Positions 1-5,172 of a DNA stretch of 14,524 nucleotides are shown in pieces. This DNA is from Spirosoma fluviale. GTDB taxonomy: Bacteria > Bacteroidota > Bacteroidia > Cytophagales > Spirosomataceae. Positions within the stretch are counted from its first letter, which is position 1, and the number at the start of each line of letters is the position of its first letter. The notes beneath the pieces were generated by a model. The model made no database searches, was not told the origin of the DNA, and was given only the letters and a program-made list of their open reading frames with translations. The DNA is taken from assembly GCA_945860325.1 (NCBI GenBank), contig CAMARL010000027.1, forward strand, positions 1 to 14,524, in the 5' to 3' direction. The translations under genes were made by a program, and so were the position numbers.

Positions 1-1
1 C

Positions 2-319
2 CATGCCCAATCTCAAATTAATATGGGATTCTATAATGGCAAAATAAGTATTGAAGGAGAATTACGTCAGGTAATTACAGACTTTGAAATAGAAAACAAT
101 AAAATTATAGGAGAGTATACCTATGACATCAACAAAGGTAAATTAACGAATTGTAGACTAGATGGGAATAAATTATCCTGTGACTGGATTGAGCCTAAAA
201 ATATTCGTGGAAAACTCACTGCAATTTTCAATTCGAATTTCAGTGAATTTATTGGGATTTGGTTCCTCTCTGATGACACGTATGGTGGAAGCTGGACCGG
301 TCAAACAAAAATGAGATAA
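2..319 (+). CDS. Small exported protein of unknown function, 5' end outside window
   Basis: The frame is open from base 2 to the TAA at 317-319, so the gene begins before the window. The first ATG (23-25) is probably internal: the codons before it read H-A-Q-S-Q-I-N, which resembles the end of a signal peptide and the first mature residues (A-Q-S). The visible part has about 105 residues, rich in beta-prone stretches, Asn, Gly and aromatic residues, with two Cys (in NCRLDG and LSCDW) and a C-terminal W-T-G-Q-T-K motif. That suggests a small periplasmic or secreted beta protein, but I do not recognise the family. It ends 31 bp before the first copy of the tRNA-linked direct repeat and its terminator. 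That layout matches the next gene, so it may be cargo of a tRNA-associated cassette. Confidence 0.6.
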   Translation, partial: HAQSQINMGFYNGKISIEGELRQVITDFEIENNKIIGEYTYDINKGKLTNCRLDGNKLSCDWIEPKNIRGKLTAIFNSNFSEFIGIWFLSDDTYGGSWTGQTKMR

Positions 320-350
320 AGTAGAATAAATGGTCATCGCAAAGCCATTT

Positions 351-417
351 AATCAAAAAAAAATAGCAAGATAAATTCTTGCTATTTTTTTTATTTAAAA
401 TTGAAGTGATCCCGCTG
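351..417. repeat. Direct repeat copy A (terminator plus tRNA-Lys 3' end fragment)
   Basis: This 67-bp block matches 1157-1223 at 62 of 67 positions with no gaps, at a constant offset of 806 bp. Mismatches are at 354, 372, 392, 393 and 401. The last 11 bases (407-417) equal the 3' end of tRNA-Lys (minus strand, discriminator base and acceptor stem). After 417 the similarity stops, so the rest of the tRNA is absent. The block has the form of an attachment-site repeat left by integration at a tRNA 3' end. That reading is inference. Confidence 0.85.
355..392. terminator. Two-way intrinsic terminator after the first gene
   Basis: A 10-bp stem (AATAGCAAGA at 362-371 with TCTTGCTATT at 377-386) encloses a 5-nt loop. 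It is flanked by nine A (355-363) and eight T (385-392), so it can end transcription from both strands. It lies 36 bp after the stop codon at 319. It is a near copy of the terminator at 1161-1197. Confidence 0.75.
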
Positions 418-709
418 ATGGTAGGGATACTTTTATTTACAAGATTAAAGGTTCAATTCGGTCAAATTTTATAGAATAATGTAGTTGTTTTGGGGTACAA
501 TTTCGCAAACAAAAAACATTGCTATCAATTTAAATTACTACATACAATCATTCATTTTTTACAATGAAAATCCATCACTGAAATAATTGCCTTAATGAGT
601 AGTTATTATATAAAATCTAAACTCAAATTTGCTTAAATATCAGCTCCGCTTTTGTTTTAGATACTAAATTCATGAAAATAACAGTTCAAAAAATTTAAAC
701 AAAAAAACA
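418..709. other. AT-rich non-coding stretch between repeat copy A and the next gene
   Basis: I see no convincing gene, RNA or clear TAnnTTTG promoter here. The sequence is visibly AT-richer than the core genes to the right. Positions 410-427 contain a short inverted pair (ATCCC at 410-ish and GGGAT at 424-428), which may be chance. The promoter of the gene at 710 should lie here but I could not identify it. Confidence 0.5.
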
Positions 710-1114
710 ATGAAAAAATCCATCAAATTATTCGTAACAATTTTGGGTATCTGCTTATCAGCAATAATGCCTTGTCAACTTTTTGCTTGTGATGCGAATT
801 CACAAACCGAATTCTCAATAGATACTCCACACGCTGACGCAAGTAATATTAAAGTTTTTAGCTTTGAACAAGGAACTGTATTCTTTAAATTGGATGGAAA
901 AAAAGGTGGTCCAAATAGATGGGTATCACACAGACATGATGGTAATATTGAATTATTTGAAGAAATTTATAGAGATGAATGGACAATAAAAATAAAAGAA
1001 TATTATCCAGCTGCAAAAGAGTTTAGAATTGACTTTCATACAGATAAAACTATGTGGGAAGGACAAGGCGAACAAGGAAAAATCATTTCCACAAGTGATC
1101 AATTTAGCAACTAA
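710..1114 (+). CDS. Small predicted lipoprotein of unknown function
   Basis: It encodes 134 residues. The N-terminus is a typical signal sequence (MKKSIK, then a hydrophobic stretch to about residue 26) ending in L-F-A-C with Cys27, a lipobox-like site. The same LFACD string occurs in the TPR lipoprotein at 11851-12591, which supports lipidation; simple signal peptidase I cleavage is the alternative. The mature part is hydrophilic, with acidic and aromatic residues (SFEQGTVFFKLDGKKGG, W-V-S-H-R-H-D, several Trp). No family is recognised. The start ATG follows a long A-rich leader, as is usual in Bacteroidota. The gene lies between the two 67-bp repeats and appears to be the only gene of that 806-bp unit, so it is likely accessory cargo. 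It has no recognisable neighbour in an operon. Confidence 0.75.
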   Translation: MKKSIKLFVTILGICLSAIMPCQLFACDANSQTEFSIDTPHADASNIKVFSFEQGTVFFKLDGKKGGPNRWVSHRHDGNIELFEEIYRDEWTIKIKEYYPAAKEFRIDFHTDKTMWEGQGEQGKIISTSDQFSN

Positions 1115-1156
1115 TCGAGCAAAAGAAATAGATAGGTAGACGAAAACGTTCTATTA

Positions 1157-1223
1157 AATTAAAAAAAAATAGCAAGAAAAATTCTTGCTATTTTTTTGCT
1201 TTAAAACTGAAGTGATCCCGCTG
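1157..1223. repeat. Direct repeat copy B, joined to intact tRNA-Lys
   Basis: This is the second copy of the 67-bp repeat (62/67 identical to 351-417). Here the last 11 bases are the true 3' end of the complete tRNA-Lys gene, and the first 56 bases are its downstream flank with the terminator. It would correspond to the tRNA-side attachment site if the segment 418-1156 was inserted by site-specific recombination. Confidence 0.85.
1161..1197. terminator. Two-way terminator shared by the lipoprotein gene and tRNA-Lys
   Basis: The stem AATAGCAAGA (1168-1177) pairs with TCTTGCTATT (1183-1192). An A-run lies on the left and seven T on the right, so it works from both sides: for the plus-strand gene ending at 1114 and for the minus-strand tRNA ending at 1213. 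Confidence 0.8.
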
Positions 1224-1285
1224 GGATTCGAACCCAGGACCCATACATTAAAAGTGTATTGCTCTACCAACTGAGCTACGGAATC
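1213..1285 (-). tRNA. tRNA-Lys (anticodon TTT)
   Basis: The minus strand folds into a complete 73-nt cloverleaf: acceptor GATTCCG with CGGGATC (one T-G pair), D arm GCTC/GAGC, anticodon stem ATACA/TGTAT with loop CTTTTAA (anticodon TTT), T arm CTGGG/CCCAG with TTCGAAT, and discriminator A. CCA is not encoded. Its 3' end plus downstream flank is duplicated at 351-417. I found no exact TAnnTTTG promoter upstream (1286-1400); short inverted repeats occupy that space. Confidence 0.97.
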
Positions 1286-1287
1286 AT

Positions 1288-1352
1288 CAAGCTTGCGCTT
1301 GTATATTAATTGGTTCACTCTGGAACCGAAAGGAAATTCAACCAACGGTTGG
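1288..1352. repeat. Three short inverted repeats between tRNA-Lys and the next gene
   Basis: The segment contains CAAGC/GCTTG (1288-1292 and 1297-1301), GGTTC/GAACC (1312-1316 and 1323-1327) and the odd palindrome CCAACGGTTGG (1342-1352). It separates two divergently oriented genes, so these could be operator sites or leader hairpins. The function is unknown. Confidence 0.45.
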
Positions 1353-1419
1353 CCTTCGTTTGCAAAAAAGTAAATAAATACCTTTATTGCGGTGCAAAAC
1401 TATCATAGTTTTTCGAATT

Positions 1420-2157
1420 ATGCAAGCAAGCCATCTAAATAAAATTATATTTTCCTGCATTTTATATCTCGGTATTTGGCAAAACGCTAATGGCCAAATA
1501 GATACAAAGCAAATCAGCAAAGCAGATTCCCTGTTTAAAACGAACCAACTTTTAGAAGCGGAAAAGATTTACCTACAATTTTATAATCCTCGTTACAAAG
1601 AAATTGAAAATATTAAATTTAAATTAGCTTTCATCGCCAAAGAAAAAAATGACTGGGCCAACGAGATTTTTTATCTGTCCAGCATTCAAGCTAAAAACGC
1701 AAGTCCATTAATCAGCCAACGGTTAAATCAAATAAGTAATAAACATCAAATGGGAGGTTATGAGATGGACTTTATAGACCAATTAGTTTGGATCTATTTT
1801 GCTTTTTTCCCATATATCATGGGATTCCTCATTGGAATAGCTATTTATGCGGCCACCATCTTGATTTACAAAAAACAAAAAAACAGAAAATCTCCCCCTG
1901 CATACATATATTCGCTTAGCCTTTATCTCGCCTTTATTTATTTATTTGCCAATTTCCCTTCCTATCTCAACTTTGGTATCATCACAAAAAACAAAGTGTA
2001 TTTACGTGAATTTTCATCCTCAGCCGCACCTGTGGCAAAAATACTGAGCCAAGGAAATCGAGTTACCCATTGGTATACAAAGGATATTTGGACCCTATGC
2101 TATTACGAAGGAAATGTGGGATACATCAAAACAGAAGACTATCTGCCCATCAATTAA
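1420..2157 (+). CDS. Membrane protein with TPR-like N-terminus and SH3-like C-terminus
   Basis: From ATG 1420 it has 245 residues. A TTG at 1387 in the same frame would add 11 residues before the signal sequence and is less likely. The layout is: signal peptide about 1-25 (hydrophobic core, then NANGQ); a helical TPR-like segment about 29-108 (SKADSLFK..LLEAEKIY, W-A-N-E-I-F-Y-L); transmembrane helices about 121-150 and 163-180 joined by a Lys-rich loop; and a C-terminal SH3-like beta domain about 190-241 (VYLREFSS, WYTKDIWTLCYYEG, VGYIKTEDYL). This TPR-TM-SH3 order resembles BatE-like proteins of Bacteroidota, but no bat genes are adjacent, so I give no symbol. The stop codon overlaps that of holA on the other strand (2154-2157). 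Confidence 0.75.
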   Translation: MQASHLNKIIFSCILYLGIWQNANGQIDTKQISKADSLFKTNQLLEAEKIYLQFYNPRYKEIENIKFKLAFIAKEKNDWANEIFYLSSIQAKNASPLISQRLNQISNKHQMGGYEMDFIDQLVWIYFAFFPYIMGFLIGIAIYAATILIYKKQKNRKSPPAYIYSLSLYLAFIYLFANFPSYLNFGIITKNKVYLREFSSSAAPVAKILSQGNRVTHWYTKDIWTLCYYEGNVGYIKTEDYLPIN

Positions 2158-3221
2158 AGGTGTAAAATCTCAAAACTTAAATCCAATATAATTTCTCGAT
2201 CCGTGGTTTGTTGGCCTATGACCCCCTTCATCTTCAAATCCGCATTTTTAATGGCCTCTATAACCCTGACAACCTTCCCCAAAGGGTAATTACGCTTCGC
2301 CGTTAAATAATCACGGACAAAATATGGATTGATACCAAGGATCTTCGCCATCTCCGCATCTGAAACAGCACCCATATCATGCGTCTGAAGGACTTTGGCA
2401 AAAAAATTGAAGAGCATGATTAACATCGGTGCAATCGGATTTTGCTTGCTGTTTTCAGCAAAATAAAAAGCAATTTTCTGCGCCTTTTCCACATTTCGCT
2501 GCATCAAAGCCTTTTGGAATTCAAAATAATTATACTCTCGGCTAATACCCACATACTTTTCCACCTCTTCGATTCCCACTTCTGAACCTGCCGGAACATT
2601 AATAATCAGCTTATCCGCCTCATGCGCCATTCTTTGTAAGTCAGCACCCACATTGGTAACCATTAATTCCAACGACACCGTCTGAATCTGCAAATTATGT
2701 TGAGCTAAATAATCCTTTAACCACTGACCCACCTTATCATCTGATATCTTTTTAGAGGTCACAATAACCCCATGAGATGCCAAAGGTGGAAATAACTTAG
2801 ATTTATCCGTTAGTAAATTTTTAATCGTAAAGACCAAAAGCGTAGAAGGAGTGGGGTTTTTACAATAATCTTCAAAAGCCCTCCACTCCTCATTTCCTTT
2901 ATCTTTTGAATTTCCTTCCGATTTGGAATCTGTTTTTCCTTTGGCCAAAGCTTCCAAAAATATAGCCTCCTTAACGATGATTACTTGCTTTTCAGCCATC
3001 ATAGGGAATCGGCGCGCGTAGGAAACAACGGAAGCCATCGTCTGATCCTTGCCGTACAAAACAAATTGATTAAAACTTTTTTGATCCTCCGAAAGTATGC
3101 CCACCTCAAACGCGTCTGTTAATTGGTCTATAAAAAAATGCTCATCCCCATGCAATAGATAAATAGGGGATAAGCTATTCTTGTGAATATCTTTTAATAC
3201 TTCAGTCGTCGTTTTTTGCAT
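2154..3221 (-). CDS. holA: DNA polymerase III subunit delta
   Basis: This is the clamp-loader delta subunit, which opens the beta sliding clamp during replication. From ATG 3219-3221 it has 355 residues. The family is recognised by the N-terminal L-K-D-I-H..SPIYLLHGDEHFFID (residues 9-32), the A-R-R-F-P-M-M-A-E-K-Q-V-I-I-V segment (69-83), T-L-L-V-F (127-131), the Asn/Glu-rich lid-like part (LELMVTNVGADLQRMAHEADKLI) and the C-terminal collar domain (NPYFVRDYLTAKRNYP). Residues about 94-111 form a low-complexity Lys/Ser/Glu insert. An in-frame ATG at 3243-3245 would add 8 residues, but a strong promoter (-7 box 3247-3254) puts the transcript start at or after that codon, so I chose 3221. It is convergent with the preceding gene and divergent from the SlyD-like gene. 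Confidence 0.93.
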   Translation of the reverse strand: MQKTTTEVLKDIHKNSLSPIYLLHGDEHFFIDQLTDAFEVGILSEDQKSFNQFVLYGKDQTMASVVSYARRFPMMAEKQVIIVKEAIFLEALAKGKTDSKSEGNSKDKGNEEWRAFEDYCKNPTPSTLLVFTIKNLLTDKSKLFPPLASHGVIVTSKKISDDKVGQWLKDYLAQHNLQIQTVSLELMVTNVGADLQRMAHEADKLIINVPAGSEVGIEEVEKYVGISREYNYFEFQKALMQRNVEKAQKIAFYFAENSKQNPIAPMLIMLFNFFAKVLQTHDMGAVSDAEMAKILGINPYFVRDYLTAKRNYPLGKVVRVIEAIKNADLKMKGVIGQQTTDREIILDLSFEILHL

Positions 3222-3246
3222 AAGAAATCCAGGATAATCAGGCATG

Positions 3247-3276
3247 CAAATCTAATGAAAAGAGCCCATTGGCAAA
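3247..3276 (-). promoter_or_regulatory. Bacteroidota-type promoter of holA
   Basis: On the minus strand TTTG (3273-3276) and TAGATTTG (3247-3254) are separated by 18 bp, matching the -33/-7 consensus TTTG...TAnnTTTG. The predicted transcript start is near 3240. That leaves a leader of about 20 nt to the ATG at 3221 and none for the upstream ATG at 3245. Confidence 0.7.
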
Positions 3277-3315
3277 AATTATATTTGAAATGGATTCATT
3301 GTCAAAATATTCCCG

Positions 3316-3323
3316 TAGGTTTG
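3316..3323 (+). promoter_or_regulatory. Candidate -7 element of the SlyD-like gene
   Basis: TAGGTTTG matches TAnnTTTG exactly and lies 20 bp before the ATG at 3344. A well-spaced TTTG -33 element is missing (TTG at 3299-3301 gives only 14 bp), so confidence is moderate. If real, it excludes translation starts at 3269 and 3290. Confidence 0.45.
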
Positions 3324-3343
3324 CCAAAAATATTCCAAATCTC

Positions 3344-3856
3344 ATGCAAATTAAACCGAATTCAGTCGTTTTTATATCATATCAATTAGCGTTTCCGGGT
3401 GAAAACGGAGAAGCCGAGGTCGTTGAAATCGTGGATGACAAAGAACCTATGGTCTTTATTCACGGCCTTAGCGGGCTTCCAGAGGCTTTTGAAGCAAATC
3501 TACTCAACTTAAAAGTGAATGATACCTTTGACTTTACTATTTCTGCGGAAGATGCGTATGGCAACGTAGATCCCGATGCCGTTATATCCCTGCCTAAAAA
3601 TATTTTTCAAGTAGATGGACAAAATCCAGACGATATCCTCCAAGTAGGTAATTTCATCCCGATGACGGATGACCAAGGAAATAGAATGCAAGGTATGGTC
3701 GTTTCTGTAGGACCTGAAAATGTCATGATGGACTTCAACCATCCACTGGCCGAAAAAGATTTGATGTTTAACGGTACCGTATTGAATATCAGAGAAGCCA
3801 CCGCCGACGAATTAGCTCATGGACATGTGCATGGCGATGGAGGAGTGGAGCATTGA
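3344..3856 (+). CDS. SlyD-like FKBP-type peptidyl-prolyl isomerase
   Basis: From ATG 3344 it has 170 residues and begins M-Q-I-K-P-N-S-V-V-F-I-S-Y, as SlyD-type isomerases do. It catalyses cis-trans isomerisation of prolyl bonds and acts as a folding helper in the cytoplasm. Visible parts are the FKBP core (F-I-H-G..GLPEAFEANLLNLKVND, then AEDAYG), an inserted chaperone-flap region (about 80-145: LPKNIF, VGNFIPMTDDQGNRMQG, V-M-M-D-F-N-H-P-L-A), the closing strand LMFNGTVLNIREAT, and a His-rich tail (HGHVHGDGGVEH) that may bind metal as in SlyD. Longer starts exist (TTG 3269, ATG 3290), but the extra residues do not resemble the family and overlap the candidate promoter at 3316. The stop is followed within 3 bp by a heptamer array shared with the convergent deaminase gene. 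Confidence 0.9.
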   Translation: MQIKPNSVVFISYQLAFPGENGEAEVVEIVDDKEPMVFIHGLSGLPEAFEANLLNLKVNDTFDFTISAEDAYGNVDPDAVISLPKNIFQVDGQNPDDILQVGNFIPMTDDQGNRMQGMVVSVGPENVMMDFNHPLAEKDLMFNGTVLNIREATADELAHGHVHGDGGVEH

Positions 3857-3858
3857 AA

Positions 3859-3963
3859 TTAGGTAATAGGTATTTTAGGTAATAGGTATTAGGTAAGAGG
3901 TAAGAGGTAAGAGGTAAGAGGTAAGAGGTAAGAGGTAAGAGGTATTAGGTAATAGGTATTAGT
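3859..3963. repeat. Heptamer tandem array (TAAGAGG and variants)
   Basis: The core is seven exact TAAGAGG units (3894-3942). It is flanked on both sides by variant heptamers TAATAGG and TATTAGG (for example 3864-3870, 3880-3886, 3887-3893, 3943-3949, 3950-3956) with one 9-nt variant at 3871-3879. The array starts 3 bp after the stop codon of the SlyD-like gene. Exact 7-nt units suggest growth by replication slippage. Confidence 0.95.
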
Positions 3964-3973
3964 TCATAGTTTT

Positions 3974-4022
3974 TTACTTATTACCTATTACATATTACCT
4001 AATTTTATTACCTGATACCTAA
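3974..4022. repeat. Inverted arm of the heptamer array
   Basis: Here the same heptamer is found in reverse complement (TTACTTA, TTACCTA, TTACATA, TTACCTA from 3974 to 4001, then TTACC and TACCTAA to 4022). It can pair with 3859 onwards to give a long imperfect hairpin with the seven TAAGAGG units in or near the loop. The outermost unit (4016-4022) contains the stop codon of the deaminase gene. It may act as a two-way terminator. Confidence 0.85.
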
Positions 4023-4483
4023 ACATATTGAATCACTTCCACCCCGAATTTCCTTAAAAATTCAACACCTTCATCAGTCGGGAGGCCTTTATAGGCTGCA
4101 TATGAGTGCAAAAAGATTACTTTCTTGATTTTCATGCTGTATATAATCCGTGCACAAGAGATACAGGGCGACAAAGTGACATAAATGGTGGAACCTTCAA
4201 TGCCAGCTCCATTTTTTGAAGCATATAAAATAGCATTTTGCTCAGCATGCAAAGCTAATGAGCAAGAACCCTTGGAATCTTTAGGACAACCCCCTTCGTC
4301 TTTAAAATCCTCATCGCAGTTGTGCGTACCAGAAGGAGGTCCATTATAACCGATGGAAATAATCCGAGTATCTTTCGTTAACACACAACCTACTTGGGCC
4401 CTAGTGCAATGAGATCTAAGCGCTAAATTTTGCGCCAAATCCATGAATATCTCATCAAATGAAGGTTTTTTAATCATATCCAT
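4019..4483 (-). CDS. Deoxycytidylate (dCMP) deaminase
   Basis: It has 154 residues and converts dCMP to dUMP for thymidylate synthesis (cytidine/deoxycytidylate deaminase superfamily, ComEB-like). The zinc site is clear: H79-A-E81 (HAEQNAI) and P106-C107-x-x-C110 (PCISCA), with Glu81 as proton shuttle. The family hallmark GYNGPPSG is at about 45-52. Further Cys residues (26, 56, 66, 74) in the segment before HAE recall the second metal site of some dCMP deaminases. The start may be ATG 4483 or the ATG two codons later (4477). No clear promoter is visible; tRNA-Met lies 73 bp upstream on the same strand with a terminator between, so read-through is possible. The stop codon lies inside the heptamer inverted repeat. 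Confidence 0.93.
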   Translation of the reverse strand: MDMIKKPSFDEIFMDLAQNLALRSHCTRAQVGCVLTKDTRIISIGYNGPPSGTHNCDEDFKDEGGCPKDSKGSCSLALHAEQNAILYASKNGAGIEGSTIYVTLSPCISCARIIYSMKIKKVIFLHSYAAYKGLPTDEGVEFLRKFGVEVIQYV

Positions 4484-4514
4484 AAATTAAAGGACTTTAA
4501 ATTAATCATTAAAT

Positions 4515-4550
4515 AAGAAAATAAAAAAGGATGACCCAAGGTCATCCTTT
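4515..4550 (-). terminator. Terminator of tRNA-Met
   Basis: A perfect 11-bp stem (AAAGGATGACC 4526-4536 with GGTCATCCTTT 4540-4550) with a 3-nt loop begins 6 bp after the tRNA 3' end. On the minus strand it runs into a T-rich tail (complement of 4515-4528). Confidence 0.8.
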
Positions 4551-4555
4551 AAAAG

Positions 4556-4629
4556 TAGCGGGGAGCAGAATCGAACTGCCGACCTTTGGGTTATGAATCC
4601 AACGCTCTAACCATCTGAGCTACCCCGCC
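4556..4629 (-). tRNA. tRNA-Met (anticodon CAT), probably elongator
   Basis: The minus strand gives a 74-nt cloverleaf: acceptor GGCGGGG with CCCCGCT (G1-T72 wobble), D arm GCTC/GAGC, anticodon loop TTCATAA, T arm GGCAG/CTGCT-type with TTCGATT, and discriminator A; no CCA is encoded. The three G-C pairs of an initiator anticodon stem are absent, so elongator Met is preferred; a lysidine-type Ile(CAT) cannot be excluded. The base pair next to the anticodon loop is an A31-C39 mismatch. Confidence 0.92.
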
Positions 4630-4640
4630 AAATCAGGATG

Positions 4641-4672
4641 CAAAGGTAATCGAAAGCCTCTAGAAACTCAAA
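4641..4672 (-). promoter_or_regulatory. Promoter of tRNA-Met
   Basis: On the minus strand TTTG (4669-4672) and TACCTTTG (4641-4648) are 20 bp apart, a full match to the Bacteroidota consensus. The -7 box ends 11 bp before the mature tRNA 5' end at 4629. Confidence 0.75.
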
Positions 4673-4705
4673 TATTTTATGAATACTTATTAATTTTGAA
4701 TCATA

Positions 4706-4736
4706 TTTGGGAATTAACGTATAAATAATACCTTTG
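4706..4736 (+). promoter_or_regulatory. Promoter of the START-like protein/lptFG pair
   Basis: TTTG (4706-4709), 19 bp, then TACCTTTG (4729-4736). The start codon is 37 bp downstream. The -7 box is identical to that of the divergent tRNA-Met promoter. Confidence 0.75.
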
Positions 4737-4773
4737 TTTACAGGAAATAAAAATACTTATTTCTATAAATGTA

Positions 4774-5172
4774 ATGAACATGGATCAACCGCACTTTGAA
4801 TTTGAATACGAGGTAAAAGCCTCACCCAAAGTACTTTATCCTTACATTAGCACGGCTTCGGGGCTCCAACAATGGTTTGCGGAAAAAGTTACTATCAAAA
4901 ATGGAGATAATTTTAATTTTTTCTGGGATGATGAAAATCATTTAGCCACTTTGACCCATAGCAAGCAAAATAAATTTGTCAAATTCGAATTCAATAAACC
5001 TGAAAAGGGAGATGCATTAGCCTATATTGAGATAAAATTAGACGTTAGTGAGTTGACAAATGCCACCTACCTAAAGGTGTATGACAGCGCGTCAACCTTC
5101 AAAAGTGATGAAGATGCCACAGAACTATGGGATTATTTAACCGATAAACTGAAAGAAATCGTCGGCAGTTAA
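4774..5172 (+). CDS. START-like (AHSA1/SRPBCC fold) domain protein
   Basis: It has 132 residues and is one START-like domain of the helix-grip fold. F-E-Y-E-V-K-A-S-P-K-V-L-Y-P-Y-I-S-T (residues 10-27), then G-L-Q-Q-W-F-A-E-K-V (30-39), matches the beginning of AHSA1-type proteins. The middle strands are FFWDDENHLATL and KFVKFEF, and the C-terminal helix is about 115-130 (ELWDYLTDKLKEIV). Such proteins usually bind a hydrophobic ligand or act as small cytoplasmic partners; the ligand is unknown here. ATG 4780 (residue 3) is an alternative start. Its stop overlaps the start of the LptF/G permease by one base (TAATG), so the two are probably translated together from the promoter at 4706-4736. 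A role linked to lipopolysaccharide export is only an inference from that coupling. Confidence 0.85.
   Translation: MNMDQPHFEFEYEVKASPKVLYPYISTASGLQQWFAEKVTIKNGDNFNFFWDDENHLATLTHSKQNKFVKFEFNKPEKGDALAYIEIKLDVSELTNATYLKVYDSASTFKSDEDATELWDYLTDKLKEIVGS

Noticed and set aside
1154..1345. 63-residue minus-strand reading frame over tRNA-Lys
   Set aside because: It is the translation of the tRNA itself (the familiar A-Q-L-V-E..G-S-N-P-S-G-I pattern of tRNA sequence read as protein), not a gene.
1338..1520. 60-residue minus-strand frame over the start of the TPR/SH3 gene
   Set aside because: It lies antisense to a better-supported gene with signal peptide and domains, and shows no family features.
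3269..3343. N-terminal extension of the SlyD-like gene from TTG 3269
   Set aside because: The extra residues do not resemble the family, the start is TTG, and an exact -7 element lies inside the extension.
3859..4022. CRISPR array
   Set aside because: Units are 7 nt and directly abutting, with no spacers and no cas genes; it is a tandem heptamer repeat.
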